From Chiua virens (taxonomy: Eukaryota > Basidiomycota > Agaricomycetes > Boletales > Boletaceae), in assembly GCA_019787685.1 (NCBI GenBank), contig JAHNUO010000003.1:2604001-2668000 (forward strand): a stretch of 64,000 nucleotides of DNA, given 5' to 3'. Position 1 is the first letter of the stretch. The number at the start of each line of letters is the position of its first letter. The notes beneath the pieces were generated by a model that had not been told where the DNA came from, searched no databases, and worked only from the letters and a program-made list of their open reading frames with translations. Made by a program: the position numbers and the translations under genes. This document shows positions 34,964 through 45,638 of this stretch, one piece after another.

Positions 34964-37215
34964 ATGGCTAGAGACGTACATTTACTCACTGATCAGCAGA
35001 TGCCTCAAGAATGGACAACCAAGGAACAGAAAAAGTTCCTTCAAGATGAGCTAACGGTATTCAAGCAAATCGGCGGTCGGAACTATACCAAGAACTGGCC
35101 CGCCCTCTACCAGAGATGGTTCAGGAAGTGGCCAGAGCGTCAATACGCACTTCCTGGCGTCGCTGACACTATTTCCTTGACGGCTGAACAGACCAAAGTT
35201 CTTGCTGATGCCATCGCGCAACGCCAACTGCAGCTTCGGCGTTGGCTGCATTGGCATGCCGGCGCAGGGGAAAGCCGCTCAGCAAATGCCAAGACGATGA
35301 AGATCATGGACAACCTGTTGAAGCCGAAGAAGCGAACTCAGCAACCATGGGAAGTATATTCGAAATTTTACTACAAGACGCGCATCCAGCCAGAGATATC
35401 CAAAGGGATGTCGATCGCTGAAGTCAACTGGAAAATCCGTTCAATGTTTGACGCTGAATCCCTTGAAATCAAGGAAGAGGTAAAAAGGATCAGCGACGAT
35501 CAGAAGATGAACAACTTGAAAGGGTGTCAAACTGACACTGGACCAGATGATGTGGTCAACATTGACCGTATCGTGCTACGCAGGTAAGTGGCTCATCCAA
35601 GATGTATTTATGACGGTGCCAATACGATTTGTATAGCAACATCCAACAGTGCGGGCCCGCTCTCCAACGAGTGATCAATCACTTGGGTGAGAAGACGGGT
35701 TGGAAGTTCACTGTATTGATGGGAGGTCCAGATCCCCTGGACCCACAAGGAGGGAACATTATCACGACGTGAGTTATAGTTAACACCCAATGTTTTGACT
35801 TACTGATGTGAATCATAGTCTACATGCCAGAAAAACGAAGGAAGGGTTAGACTTTGTGGAGGTCTACCCTAAGTTTGACAGCGAGGTTGTGGATGCATTC
35901 GGTGAATTCCTGAGCCACGTATGTGCAGGTTAGTTCACACAACAATCCTCGTAACCAAGTCTTACTAACAACATGAATTGATAGTGACCAGTGAGGCATC
36001 GTCAATGGAGGATCGGGGCCTTGACGAAGGCGAAGGAGATCAAACATCAGACGAGCTAGAAGGGAACAGCAACACAGACTCGGGTGAGGGCAGCGGTGAG
36101 GTGAATGGTGATGTAGATGGTGGTGACGCAGATGCGGACGGTGACGCGGACGCCAACGGCAGTGACTTGGACATAGATGACGATGGAGACGATGTAGCAG
36201 ATATCGACACACTGGCAGGTAAGGAAGATGGTTAACATACGGAACGCCCACCAATATTTATATTCCTTTCCCCACATCAGGCACTACGTCATCCCTTTCG
36301 AATGCTGCAATACTCACTTCGTCGGACCTTGCAATACTGAGCCCTTCTCATCCTGTAACTCCCACCAGCTCTCACCTTGCAATGTCACCGACGTCAAATC
36401 TTGCAACACTGCTGACATCGAATTGTGCAACACTGACGACGTCGAATCTTGCAACATTGACGACATCAAATCGTGCAACACCACCGACATCAAATCGTGC
36501 AACACCACCGACATCGAGTCTTGCAACACCGACGACAACCAACCTTGCAACACCACCTATGTCTAATCTCGCACCAGACTGCAGATTGCCACTCTTCCAC
36601 AGCCACCTGGTTGTGCAGTCCACGTATCCGTCCGACTCAACCGGATCGCATCCCCTCGCTGACCACATCCCTGGCATGTTTCCTAATACTTGCAACAACG
36701 ACTTCCTTTCCGAGTTCGACACAAGTTGGAACCAACTATACGAGGCACCATCTCTGGCCCAATACTTAGATCTCGGCAATCCCTCCCTGCTGAGTAATAG
36801 CATGGCGCAACCGTTCACGTCTACGGATTTCGGCGACATGTACCTAGCCTCAACCTTCAACTTTAATCAGTTTGGGGCCCTGGACAGCGGAGATACCTTT
36901 GCATTCCAAGCAACAAACAACCAGTCTCTCTCCCAGATTCACCCAAGCTCACCCAATTCGTTCCGTGGTCTGCCATCCGACTCGGGCACCCAACCACCAA
37001 ATGAGCTATTACCGACCTTACCGGCTCCGATCAACTATGATCACCATGACGACGCAGTTTCGTCGTCATTGGGACGCTCAAAACGAAAGTCAATGCGGTC
37101 TTTGCGTGCCGAGAGGGATAATGCAATCGGGAAGGAGAACCACAGCCGGCAGAAGGGCTTGAAAGCGGGCAAGTGTTCGGCCGAGTGTGACCCCGCAGTC
37201 AATAGAAGCAAGTAA
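34964..37215 (+). CDS. KDZ cargo protein, 676 residues, intact
   Basis: Five exons join in frame: 34964-35583, 35637-35768, 35819-35928, 35985-36218 and 36281-37215 (2031 nt, stop included). All four introns are 50-62 nt with GT-AG ends. The N-terminal part (LTDQQMPQEWTTKEQKKFLQ, then WPALYQRWFRKWPERQ) is helical and basic. The second and third exons give QRVINHLGEKTGWKFTVLMG and GLDFVEVYPKFDSEVVDAFG. Exon 4 is very acidic (DADADGDADANGSDLDIDDD). Exon 5 begins with an eight-residue repeat and ends in a basic segment (GRSKRKSMRSLRAERDNAIG). Acidic, Thr/Ser-rich and basic modules suggest a nuclear protein, but I recognise no domain. Similar proteins occur with mushroom KDZ elements (memory, not checked). 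The right copy has lost the last 36 codons. Confidence 0.75.
36391..36582 (+). repeat. In-frame 24-bp minisatellite in the 676-residue protein
   Basis: Eight 24-bp units encode repeats of the form T-S-N-x-A-T-x-x (for example TSNLATLT, TSNRATPP). The unit contains CTTGCAACA or GTGCAACA, the same TTGCAA core found in the subterminal regions. The first and last units are more divergent. Confidence 0.75.
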
Positions 37216-38129
37216 GCCACAACATCTAGTCTTATGGGTTGATACTGACGTGTAGCGTCCAATAGAAAACGCAAATCTAATTAGCTTTTTGTGTTCACGA
37301 ACTAGTAATGATTTCGTACTGAAACAAGTGCTACGTAGTATACCAGTGTACAATAAATCAATCACCTTGAGTAGGTGATACAAAGACTACAATTAAAAAG
37401 CTTGACAGTAGAACGACGGTAGAACGAACATGCGGAAAGCTGCGTGATTGGAAAGAATGTGCAGGAAACAGATGCTCTATTGAATTGAAACATTCATAGT
37501 ACATTGAAGTATTCATACTACGCAGGAGAATATGACACGCACTGGCACAGATACGCGCAGAAGAGGAAGCATCTCTAAACACATGCAGAACATATGCAAG
37601 AGCGAAACATCAACGTACATTCAGAACGAAAGCACAAAGGGAGAGGCACAAGTCATTGAGAGGAGGGGAAGGAACCATGAGGCTAAGTAGATGCAGCCTT
37701 TTAATGGGGAAATTATACTGCAAGTATTGCAAGCATGCGCGAGCAGCGAGCTTGCAATTCTTGCAGTATGTACTGCAAGGTATCGTTGACAAGGACTGAG
37801 ACTGGGATCGGGCCGGAGCAACTCGAAGGTACTACTGGATCTTGCAAAGTTCTTGCGGGAGCACTGGCAACGGCGGTATTGCAACGTGGTTCAAGTACAT
37901 GTTGCAAGAGCGGATGAAGTAAACTTGCAATGGATGGGGAAATATTGCAAAACAACGGTTTTGCACGGCATCGTAGTAGAAGGTCTTGCAAACTCTCACG
38001 ACTATATTTCTTATCCGTCATGCGTGCAAATCCTTGCCAACAGTAATACTAAGATTATCCTGCAACATTCTAACACTATCGCCTCGATGATATTTGTCGG
38101 GAATGCATGCAACTATAGCGTTTAGAGTG
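37216..38129. repeat. Right subterminal region of KDZ, TTGCAA-rich
   Basis: Noncoding end of the full KDZ copy. At least eight TTGCAA hexamers lie between about 37728 and 38070. This segment is present only in the left copy. It ends at GAGTG (38125-38129), after which DUF6534 coding sequence appears on the minus strand. Confidence 0.6.
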
Positions 38130-39680
38130 ATCACAGACAGATTGGAATATACCAGCAGTGGTACGTACTAGGATGATGGTCAGGAGGGCGAGTGAAGCCG
38201 GCCAGACACCCGTGTTCACCGAAAACACAGTAAGACGTCTCAAGACATGCACCGTACTTTGGATAAAAATGCATGATCAGAAAGGTCAACATAATTTGAC
38301 AATGTTCACTTACTTTGTGAACTTCGCTCTGGCTTGTTTGCGAGCAAATAAGAGGGTCATGCAAGTGGCGATCATAACGTCCATTCCGGCTGCGACACAG
38401 AGCTTGATACTGCCTACCGTCTGCTCAAAGGATGCTCAGATCCATATTCCAATGACCTTCGATACCTTACCAAAAATGGGTTGACACCCAATTCTGCAAG
38501 GCCGACGATCTGTAATTTACTAGAGGCGAATGAAAGACAAGTATTAGCAAGTAGCAGCCTGTCAAGTCACAGAAGCGAGCGGACCCATTGGCAATGTATA
38601 GTTCATCCGAAACATAAAGTATTGAGTTATCAGTGGTAATTGCTGCCACTAATTATAAGTGGAACGACGATGGCTTACTTAGAGCAGTTGCTTGGTGCGG
38701 CGCAAATACTGTCAGTCATGGTACTCGGATTCCAAGAGAAAATCTCACTAAACTCGACCGCGCCCAGGATACCCTACATCCAAAGTTTCAGTAGATGTAA
38801 ATTACTTGGGTGAAATCTTACCCATATGAACAGCACAACGATCTTCCTCCCAACAACTGATCACCTGGGTGAACAAGCGGAGCCAGAACCTGCAGGCATG
38901 ACGCACGAAGGTAGATCCGAGAGACAAAATAGCCTCGTACACAAAGTGTCACGAGGGCCTGAACGTTATCAGGTCTCGTTTCGGGCGCAAAATGGAATGC
39001 CTACCGTTGGGATTATATGTAGCTACAATTTATTAGAACGTATCTTAAGAAATTTCCTTAAGATCCAACTCACAGCCATCTCACTGAAAATAGTCAAAAA
39101 AATGAGGGTGGGCCTTCTGTAAGGGGTGACTCACGGGTTCCCGGTCAGGTATGAGTCAGGTATGAGTAGGCCGGTCATGATATATTTGTATGCTATTTCA
39201 GTAGAAAATAAGGTAGTCGTCCGAGTGCAGAGAAAACGACACACTTGCAGTAACAACAAAAGCTTCGTGAATCATATTGAGCACCCTATCACTGATGGTT
39301 GGAAAGGCCATCCACAAGGAAACACATAGATTACCACAAGATTGCTACCTGGGAAGGGACGGCTGTCATCATGCTGAATTTCCCGGTCCATGAGCTGACT
39401 CACGAAGATCTTTGTACGCCTGAGATCATTTTGATAGCTGAAATGAAGACATGACAAACGTTGGATGGCGAAGGTGTACTTGGAGACATGAGCCTACTGG
39501 ACATAATAGAAGAATCTATTCAATTTGTAAGCATTTCCATTGCCTTCGGCGCAGTTACAATTACAGAAGTACGAACGTTTGCATACATGTAATGCCATAG
39601 ATCGCAGTCGAAAGAATACTACCAAAAAAATATGCCCCATAGAACAGTGCATATGGCGGGGCTGACGAGCCTGCTGACAT
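38130..39680 (-). pseudogene. DUF6534 gene, 5' part, cut by KDZ
   Basis: Minus strand from ATG 39680: MSAGSSAPPYALFYGAYFFG then SILSTAIYGITCMQTF, a typical DUF6534 N-terminus. Further exons: YQNDLRRTKIF (about 39440-39400), a DRVLNMIHEAFVVTASVS piece (about 39290-39235), VGSIKLCVAAGMDVMIATCM followed by TLLFARKQARAKFTK (about 38430-38310), and VHVLRRLTVFSVNTGVWPAS followed by LALLTIIL (about 38255-38170), which contains the family's VNTG motif. A GTACGT lies directly after the IIL codons. The sequence then runs into the KDZ terminus at 38129. The usual C-terminal exon is missing here and a matching one is found at 57030-57344. DUF6534 proteins are multi-pass fungal membrane proteins of unknown function. 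Confidence 0.7.
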
Positions 39681-40844
39681 GTCCAAATTAATGCTTCTTC
39701 GGTGAGTGGGAGCGGAAATGCAGTTTCAAAACGGGGTAGACTCCGAAACCAACTGGCTTGTATTATATGCAAACTTGGTCCAGGCGCCAAACAACGACTA
39801 GTCCAGCACTAGAAACCACATTCGATCGAGATCTATTTCCTGTGTTGGGGAAGCAAGAAAGTTGTACATAGCATTGTGTTCCACCTGTGATGCCAAGCAG
39901 AAATCAGGATACCGGTGCTACTGCGGGCTTAGTTATTTTAGGAAGAATGTGTCACCCCCAGCTACTGACAGAATACTTCTCGCTGGTCAACGGTTCAGCA
40001 TCAGCATGGCGATGAATGCCGCCACAGTGACCAACATTTTCTGGCCTGATCAATCATCATATCGGGCAGATATAAACGACTGACTGGATTACTTATCTCG
40101 GCCTACTGTATAAATTTCAGCCTTCCTAGTCACCGCTGAACCGCCGATGCGATGCTCGTTGAACCAAGGAGGCTGGCATTGGTAACATACGGTCACGTTC
40201 ACCAAGGAGTTGAGGATAGACGGAGGGTAGCCTTTGCATGTTGAATTATTTGGGTATATTTGGGCCACACCGAGTAGTCGAGCACGCAAGTCGCGACATC
40301 AATTTTGAGATGGAGTCCGAGTCCGATCGCGAGTCGGACAAGTTCGAGGACGCAACCACAACTTCAACTTGAAGGTTCGAAAGGGACGGGATCCCTGTGT
40401 GGATACAAATACAAACTTCTTCTCCAAGGACACTATGGAGTAAGGCTAGTCTTCGAAGGAGATGACCTTCTGGTCAGGAATCGCCAAGTCACTGATCTCC
40501 TCAGTGGTAGATTCCTCGAATTTCAGCAACAAATTCATTACATTGTTGTATGATGCATCACAACATCCACCACTCCGTTCCTCGACCCTGTTTGGCAAGC
40601 ACCACCATCAAGTTGACACCGACACTGGTATATATGACAGAACATGCAGTGGCCCGGATGGCGTTGAGAGAGCGCGTACGATTTGAATTCTGGACCAGTG
40701 GTGAATCGACCGACTCGGACGATCCCTGACGCTGCAACCACTCCCTGTGCGATTTATTTCCTTGCTCGTCGTACCCGACGCCGGTAGTGACAGTGCTGCT
40801 GTCTTCAGCCTCCAACCAGCAAATATGTCCAAAGTTCCAGATGG
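39681..40844. other. No supported gene
   Basis: Upstream of the DUF6534 fragment. The only frames are short: plus 39862-40083 (73 residues, Cys-rich start), plus 40305-40553 (82 residues) and minus 40089-40289. None recognised. Confidence 0.35.
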
Positions 40845-41680
40845 AACAGATTCCCCTTGTCTCATCCTAGCCTCCACCACCGCCTCGTTCTGCATTCCCT
40901 GTCTTGCTGGATTACCCACAGTCACATCATCTCCAACTTTTCGAAAGGCACATACAGCAGACCCCTGGACAGCACCAAGAGCGTTTGGTCTGAGTCGGAT
41001 TTCTAGGTTGACAGTGCGTTGCTGATATACACATTCGCTGTCAATTGGATGAGTATTTGAGGTATGTTTGTAAGTGCATGTTCTAACTCGCACATTGACG
41101 AGTTTCACTTGTGTGTCACGAATAGGTTCACGATGGAGCTGGCGTGTCAGAAGGCATATAGTCGAGCTGGCAACATCAGCAGTCCCAATGTGGTATCTTA
41201 CTCGAACAACGTGAAGAATGGGATGGGGTTGAATCAATGCGGAGCGCAGGCTGGTCTGACTGGATTGACCAAGGTGACGAACCCTCCTTATTCTTTGTGC
41301 TCGTGATGCCTACCACGACATGTACGATCATATACCAGAGAGGCTTGGATCTCATTTTACGAACGCTATGCAGTCACAACCTTTGGATACTAGCACTTAG
41401 ATTTCACGACGTTTCCATGTTAGGCCAAGTTTGAAGCACAATGCAAGCCAAGATGATGCATGCATGATTGTATCAATTTCGGCAACAACCTCCCAACTAG
41501 CTATTCCTGCCCTTGAATGTTTCACTGCGCAAGGCCTCATGCCATGGTTCAGCATGACTATGTCCTTTCCTACTGTATGTAGCCTTGACATGCTCACCAT
41601 ACTGACTGACCTGATCTCCTCTGGTTCGAGTAATTTGCACAGTCTCGTACGGATGTTTGATCATTATGCAAGGGTGATGG
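40845..41680 (+). repeat. Unknown gene remnant, paralogous to 12340-13800
   Basis: Shares a series of blocks in the same order with the 12.3-13.8 kb segment, without the roughly 430 bp present there at 13285-13710. In this copy the corresponding plus-strand frame (LCARDAYHDMYDHIPERLGS, then PSLKHNASQDD) is interrupted by a TAG near 41400, so it is non-functional. A long minus-strand ORF across it (40608-41237, 209 residues) is not conserved in the other copy and is probably chance. Family not recognised. Confidence 0.5.
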
Positions 41681-41807
41681 GGCGGATCAGGTGGGGTGGT
41701 GTCGGTCGTTAAGTTCTTTGCATACGTCATGATGTGTCGTACGATGTCCACGGTGAGATTTTAGATCTTGAATCGATGTGATCCCAGCTAACGTTTAGCT
41801 AGCGCGT

Positions 41808-42420
41808 TGAAGGTAATATATCCCGGCTGTAGTGCAATACTCAGGGGGATTGAAAGAAATTGAAAGAGGGTGAAGGAATGCGATTCCGTTCGACCCAGGG
41901 ACAACACTGAGTTGGTGAACGACGAATAATGGTTTTTGAGTAGTCCGAGATGAATCCGGGGCGAATCCGGATTAAAACGGATAGAAAGGCGGACACGGCA
42001 GTCCGAATCCGGATCGATAAAACACGAGGAGAGCGAGAGAAAACGAACGTCGACCGAAAACGATGTGAGACAGATGCGCACGGGCAAAAGCTACTGTATT
42101 TTGTCAATACAGTGAATTTATAGTCCTCGGGAATACCCTCAGACTTGTCCTAAGTAAGGATAATAATAAAAAGAAGGTTTTCGTACGGTATAAAGTTCGA
42201 GAGGCACCCGAATGTCCCTGCAAGGGCTGCATGACATGGTCTAGCCAATGCTAAGTACGAATAAGGAGCATCAAAATAAAATAAAAGAGTCCAAGGCAAA
42301 ATGGGTGCGGATACAGCAATCCGGATGAGTTCGCACAAGCAGACAGATCAGGATCGGGATCGGGTGACGACGGGGTGCGGAAACGTGCTATGCGAGCACA
42401 GGGAATACCTATTCCCTACA
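41808..42420 (-). repeat. LTR (3' LTR in element orientation)
   Basis: 613 bp, TG..CA ends, apparently identical to 45639-46251. Rich in GAATCCGGA / ATCCGGAT words. Its left neighbour is not KDZ sequence. Confidence 0.9.
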
Positions 42421-42544
42421 CCCGACGGGGACTTTAGATGCTGACTGTCCCCAGTCAGCCCGATGTGTATGGGGATGCGATCGGTGGTTCAACGTGACAG
42501 TTGCAGATGGCAGCGGATGGGTCCGGATACACAAGGGTGACGGA

Positions 42545-42660
42545 TACGTCGACAGAGACAACGACAGCGATGAGAGTGATGATAGTAATGACAGAGATGA
42601 CGACAGAGATGACGACAGAGATGATGATGATGACAATGAGAGTGATGGTGGCTGCACAGT
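42545..42660. repeat. GA-rich minisatellite inside the LTR element
   Basis: Degenerate tandem GACAGAGAT / GATGAC units (for example GACAGAGATGACGACAGAG), about 110 bp, near the 3' LTR in element orientation. Probably noncoding. Confidence 0.6.
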
Positions 42661-43591
42661 GATGATGATCCGCAAATGACAGGATCGGATAGTGATCATG
42701 ACGGTGTGATGCGTGGCTTTTCTGTGTGTCTGTTGTCTATAGTCTTGCGCATGAAGGCACGATGGATGAAGGATGGCCGTAATCTGCGATGCGAAGTGTG
42801 TGTGATGGTTTCGTGTTCATCGCAGTGATAGCATCTCTGGTATGCGTCGATCGTCCTGCGTGAATTCTGCTTGTCCGCATGTGTCCGGTGTGATCCAATG
42901 TGATCTGGTCAGCCGAGTTTGCTATCCGCTGCTCGCTGTGTGATCCGAATACGAAGAAAAGAACTGCATGGTTGAACGTGAAAGAGATGATAAGAAAGAG
43001 AAAAACAAAATGAAACCAATTGGCGAGTGTCCGACTCGGCTTGTCTTCGTCGTGCATCTTTCGCGTCTATACCTGCAACGGATGCCCTTTTGTGATACCT
43101 AAAAACGTCCGGAAACGATCCGGATACGACCGGATAAAGTGCGTTGTGCCTATGCGCATTCGAAGAGCAGAAGTGGTATGTAGCGGATGAGGGCACGAAC
43201 TCTAGATGATTGCAATAACAAAGTAGTGAATTGAGTGGTAGAAGAAATGAATGGACTATACGATCGTGTGTTGGTTTTTCTATATGGTATTCTTTTCTTT
43301 TCTGCGATGGTTTCTTGTTCGATGAGTAATGATCGATCACCGGACTAAACCCGGGGTGAGATAGAGATCTGCCGGACGAATACCGGGGATGAAACAGAGA
43401 CAAAACGGATATCAAAAGAATGATTTCAATGACTGAAATTGTGAAAACGCGAAAAGTTGCGTGTGGAAACCGAGGCGGTCTTGTAGACCCCTCCCCCCTG
43501 GGTAGGCCATATCTGATGACCTCCCGGTCATCCAGATAATGCTGTGGAGAAAGGGTGAGGGCATCTCGATGATAGTGAAAAAAAGAAACTG

Positions 43592-45400
43592 TCAGATTCC
43601 TGGGTCGAAGGGAAAACGTGACCGAACAGTGTCGGCCAGGTCATCAAATAAACCCGATGTGGGCAGAGACAGCTGAAGCATAAACTGAAACGAAACAATG
43701 TATGCGTTAGTGTAAAATTGAGAGAGAGGGAAACGGATTGGGAGAGCAGCGAAGGGCATGCGTAGTTTCAATAACCGGCTCAGAACCGATTGAACCAGTG
43801 AGGTATGGGTCCTCAGATACGGCCGTAAACGTAGAGGTGGCGGCTCGGATGAGATGGGTGGTGGCATGGTTGCGGAAGCGAGGGGCGAGGTCGATAGCAG
43901 CGAGGGCGGTTTGTTGAAAAAGAACAAGGGTGATGGGTGTGGCTGCAATGTGCGCACTTCATGATGCATAGGAACTGCGCGGAAGCATGTGTTTAGCTTC
44001 AATACACGGCCGGAAACTGATCGAACCGGTGAGGTACTCATCCTCAGATACGGTCGTAAATGCAGAGATGGCGGTTTGTTGAGGAAGGACAAGGGCAATG
44101 AGAGTGGCTGCAATATGCGCACTTCATGGGGTATAGGAACTGCGCAGAAGAGTGCATTTAGCTTCGATACCCGGCCAGAAACCGATTGACCCGGCAAGGT
44201 ACTACAAATCCTCGGATACGGCTGTAAATGCAGCGACAGCAGTTTGGATGTGATAGGTGATGGGACAGCTTTAGGGATGAGAGACCGACTGGGCAATGCC
44301 GGTGGTGATGGATCCGACATGATCCGAGCTATCCGGATAGATGTTTTCAGTGATGCGGCCGGCATGCTGCTATCGCGAACGGATGGCGATGATGGTGGAT
44401 CCGGTGGTGATAAAACAGTTGTGTCTTCTGGAGGCAAGTGAGGTGGTCGTGCTAAGCCAGGTGGGTGAGAGGGAAGTGAGTGGGATGAGAGTATGCGCCC
44501 GGTTGGCCGTTTTGTCATAGCCGAAAATGTCGATCTGCTGAGCTGCAATCCGGTACTATGCGACGGATGGGTGAGTGGTGGTGCGAGGTTCATCGGTGGC
44601 AACTTCATAGTCATCCGAGGTGACAGAGGTGGCAAGGCTGGCGTGGTCGATGGTGAGAGCGATGGGGTGGACGAGTCGGGTTGTGACGTATCTGAAGAGG
44701 GTGAAGGTGGTTGGATTGGTTGTGGTGATGGATCCGAGGGCGTCCGGATTGATGTATGCACGAGTACATCTGGTGGCAGAGAGATTGTGCCTGAGGAGGG
44801 TGAGCGTAGTGGGTGAGATGTGTTGGGGCAATCCGGTTCATCTTGCTCCTGTGTTTCGGCATGCGGTACCACAAATTCGACAGCTGTGAGAGGCGGATCA
44901 GCACAGACGGGTTCAATTGAGACGTTACCGGATTGCTCAGGATCGCATTCTACTATCCTTGAATAGACCCGGATGGAATCACTTTGCGGCGTGTGATCTG
45001 CTAGATTCGACAAGGTGGATGCTGAGGCAAGGATGGGGTCGGTGGTGATGTCGATGGATGGTTCTGGAACGTAAAGTGGGTAGTCATCGTCGTATGATGA
45101 GTACCAGTGCTGGACATCCGCTACGAACGTTGACCAATCTGGCTGCGCTGCGAGTACTTGCTGCGATGTCCGCCATAGCTCAGCGTCTTCTGGGTAGGCA
45201 TACCAGATGGCTGTATTAATCTTCTGTGCATCCGTGAGTCCAATGCTCGTAGCTAACTGATCAACGTATTTCAAAAAGGCAGGTAACTGTGATGGAATGG
45301 TCGCATCGAAACGTGGGGCACTAGAGGCAGTCCGGAAGGGCAGCTGTAGGAGATATCCGGGTGATGGCATAGTAACGATTCGGATGGTGGCGCAGGTCAC
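43592..45400 (-). CDS. gag-like protein of the LTR element
   Basis: A 602-residue ORF starting about 240 bp inside the 5' LTR. The N-terminal 120 residues look like a fungal retrotransposon gag: APRFDATIPSQLPAFLKYVD, then LTDAQKINTAIWYAYPEDAE and LWRTSQQVLAAQPDWSTFVA followed by HWYSSYDD. This resembles the F.G..P..L..F...E helical capsid region (family resemblance from memory). The rest is Pro/Ser/Thr-rich and includes about three tandem copies of a 60-65 residue unit (LHLRPYLR, RVLKLN, HEVRTLQP, FLNKPPSL). No zinc knuckle or pol domain follows. Its product would form particles only if other elements supply the enzymes. Confidence 0.65.
   Translation of the reverse strand: MTCATIRIVTMPSPGYLLQLPFRTASSAPRFDATIPSQLPAFLKYVDQLATSIGLTDAQKINTAIWYAYPEDAELWRTSQQVLAAQPDWSTFVADVQHWYSSYDDDYPLYVPEPSIDITTDPILASASTLSNLADHTPQSDSIRVYSRIVECDPEQSGNVSIEPVCADPPLTAVEFVVPHAETQEQDEPDCPNTSHPLRSPSSGTISLPPDVLVHTSIRTPSDPSPQPIQPPSPSSDTSQPDSSTPSLSPSTTPALPPLSPRMTMKLPPMNLAPPLTHPSHSTGLQLSRSTFSAMTKRPTGRILSSHSLPSHPPGLARPPHLPPEDTTVLSPPDPPSSPSVRDSSMPAASLKTSIRIARIMSDPSPPALPSRSLIPKAVPSPITSKLLSLHLQPYPRICSTLPGQSVSGRVSKLNALFCAVPIPHEVRILQPLSLPLSFLNKPPSLHLRPYLRMSTSPVRSVSGRVLKLNTCFRAVPMHHEVRTLQPHPSPLFFFNKPPSLLSTSPLASATMPPPISSEPPPLRLRPYLRTHTSLVQSVLSRLLKLRMPFAALPIRFPLSQFYTNAYIVSFQFMLQLSLPTSGLFDDLADTVRSRFPFDPGI
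43760..44240. repeat. Tandem repeats of about 190 bp within gag
   Basis: About three related units, each with CGGTTTGTTGA, GGCTGCAATGTGCGCACTTC, AGGAACTGCGC and CGGAAACTGATCGAACCGG-like words, encode repeated segments in the gag C-terminal half. Confidence 0.6.
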
Positions 45401-45638
45401 CGTGTGCCGTGACAGGTGTGTCGTCTGACTTGTCTGACGTCACTTAGAGTTCTGCGGCAGCGTAAGGGTAGTGGTGCAGGGTTCGATAGGGGCGATGATG
45501 CTATGCAAGGAGGTGTTAACCGAGGTGAAAATTTTCTGAGAGTGAAGCGAAGGTGTGTCGTGAGTGAGGTGAATAATGAGTGGATGGGTTGTCGTTGCCT
45601 GTACCAACTTCTGGAAGTCCCTCGCGGTGGGCTCCAGT

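Larger units (their letters stand above)
26330..37107 (+). repeat. Left arm of a 10.8-kb inverted repeat
   Basis: Position x here pairs with position 83359-x in 46252-57029 on the opposite strand, with the same offset at both ends and therefore no net indel. Mismatches noticed: 26657/56702, 26692/56667, 28397/54962 and 29475/53884. Matching stops abruptly at 26329/57030 and 37108/46251. Confidence 0.95.
26330..38129. mobile_element. KDZ family DNA transposon, full-length copy (about 11.8 kb)
   Basis: Bounds come from two observations. The left end is where the inverted copy (46252-57029) stops matching. The right end is where the TTGCAA-rich subterminal region ends and DUF6534 coding sequence begins. 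Read inward, the termini are CACCCGATCCTGAGGCATT and CACTCTAAACGCTATAGTT. They share CACYC, then GC.., TTGCA and CCCG.CAA in order, i.e. imperfect terminal inverted repeats. Inside are a decayed KDZ transposase (minus), a GRP-motif protein and a 676-residue protein (both plus), hairpins and tandem repeats. KDZ (Kyakuja-Dileera-Zisupton) elements are usually flanked by 8-bp duplications; none is evident here, which fits later rearrangement. Confidence 0.75.

Noticed and set aside
42494..42699. Short acidic ORF at the edge of the LTR element
   Set aside because: Translation of a GA-rich minisatellite; no conserved sequence.
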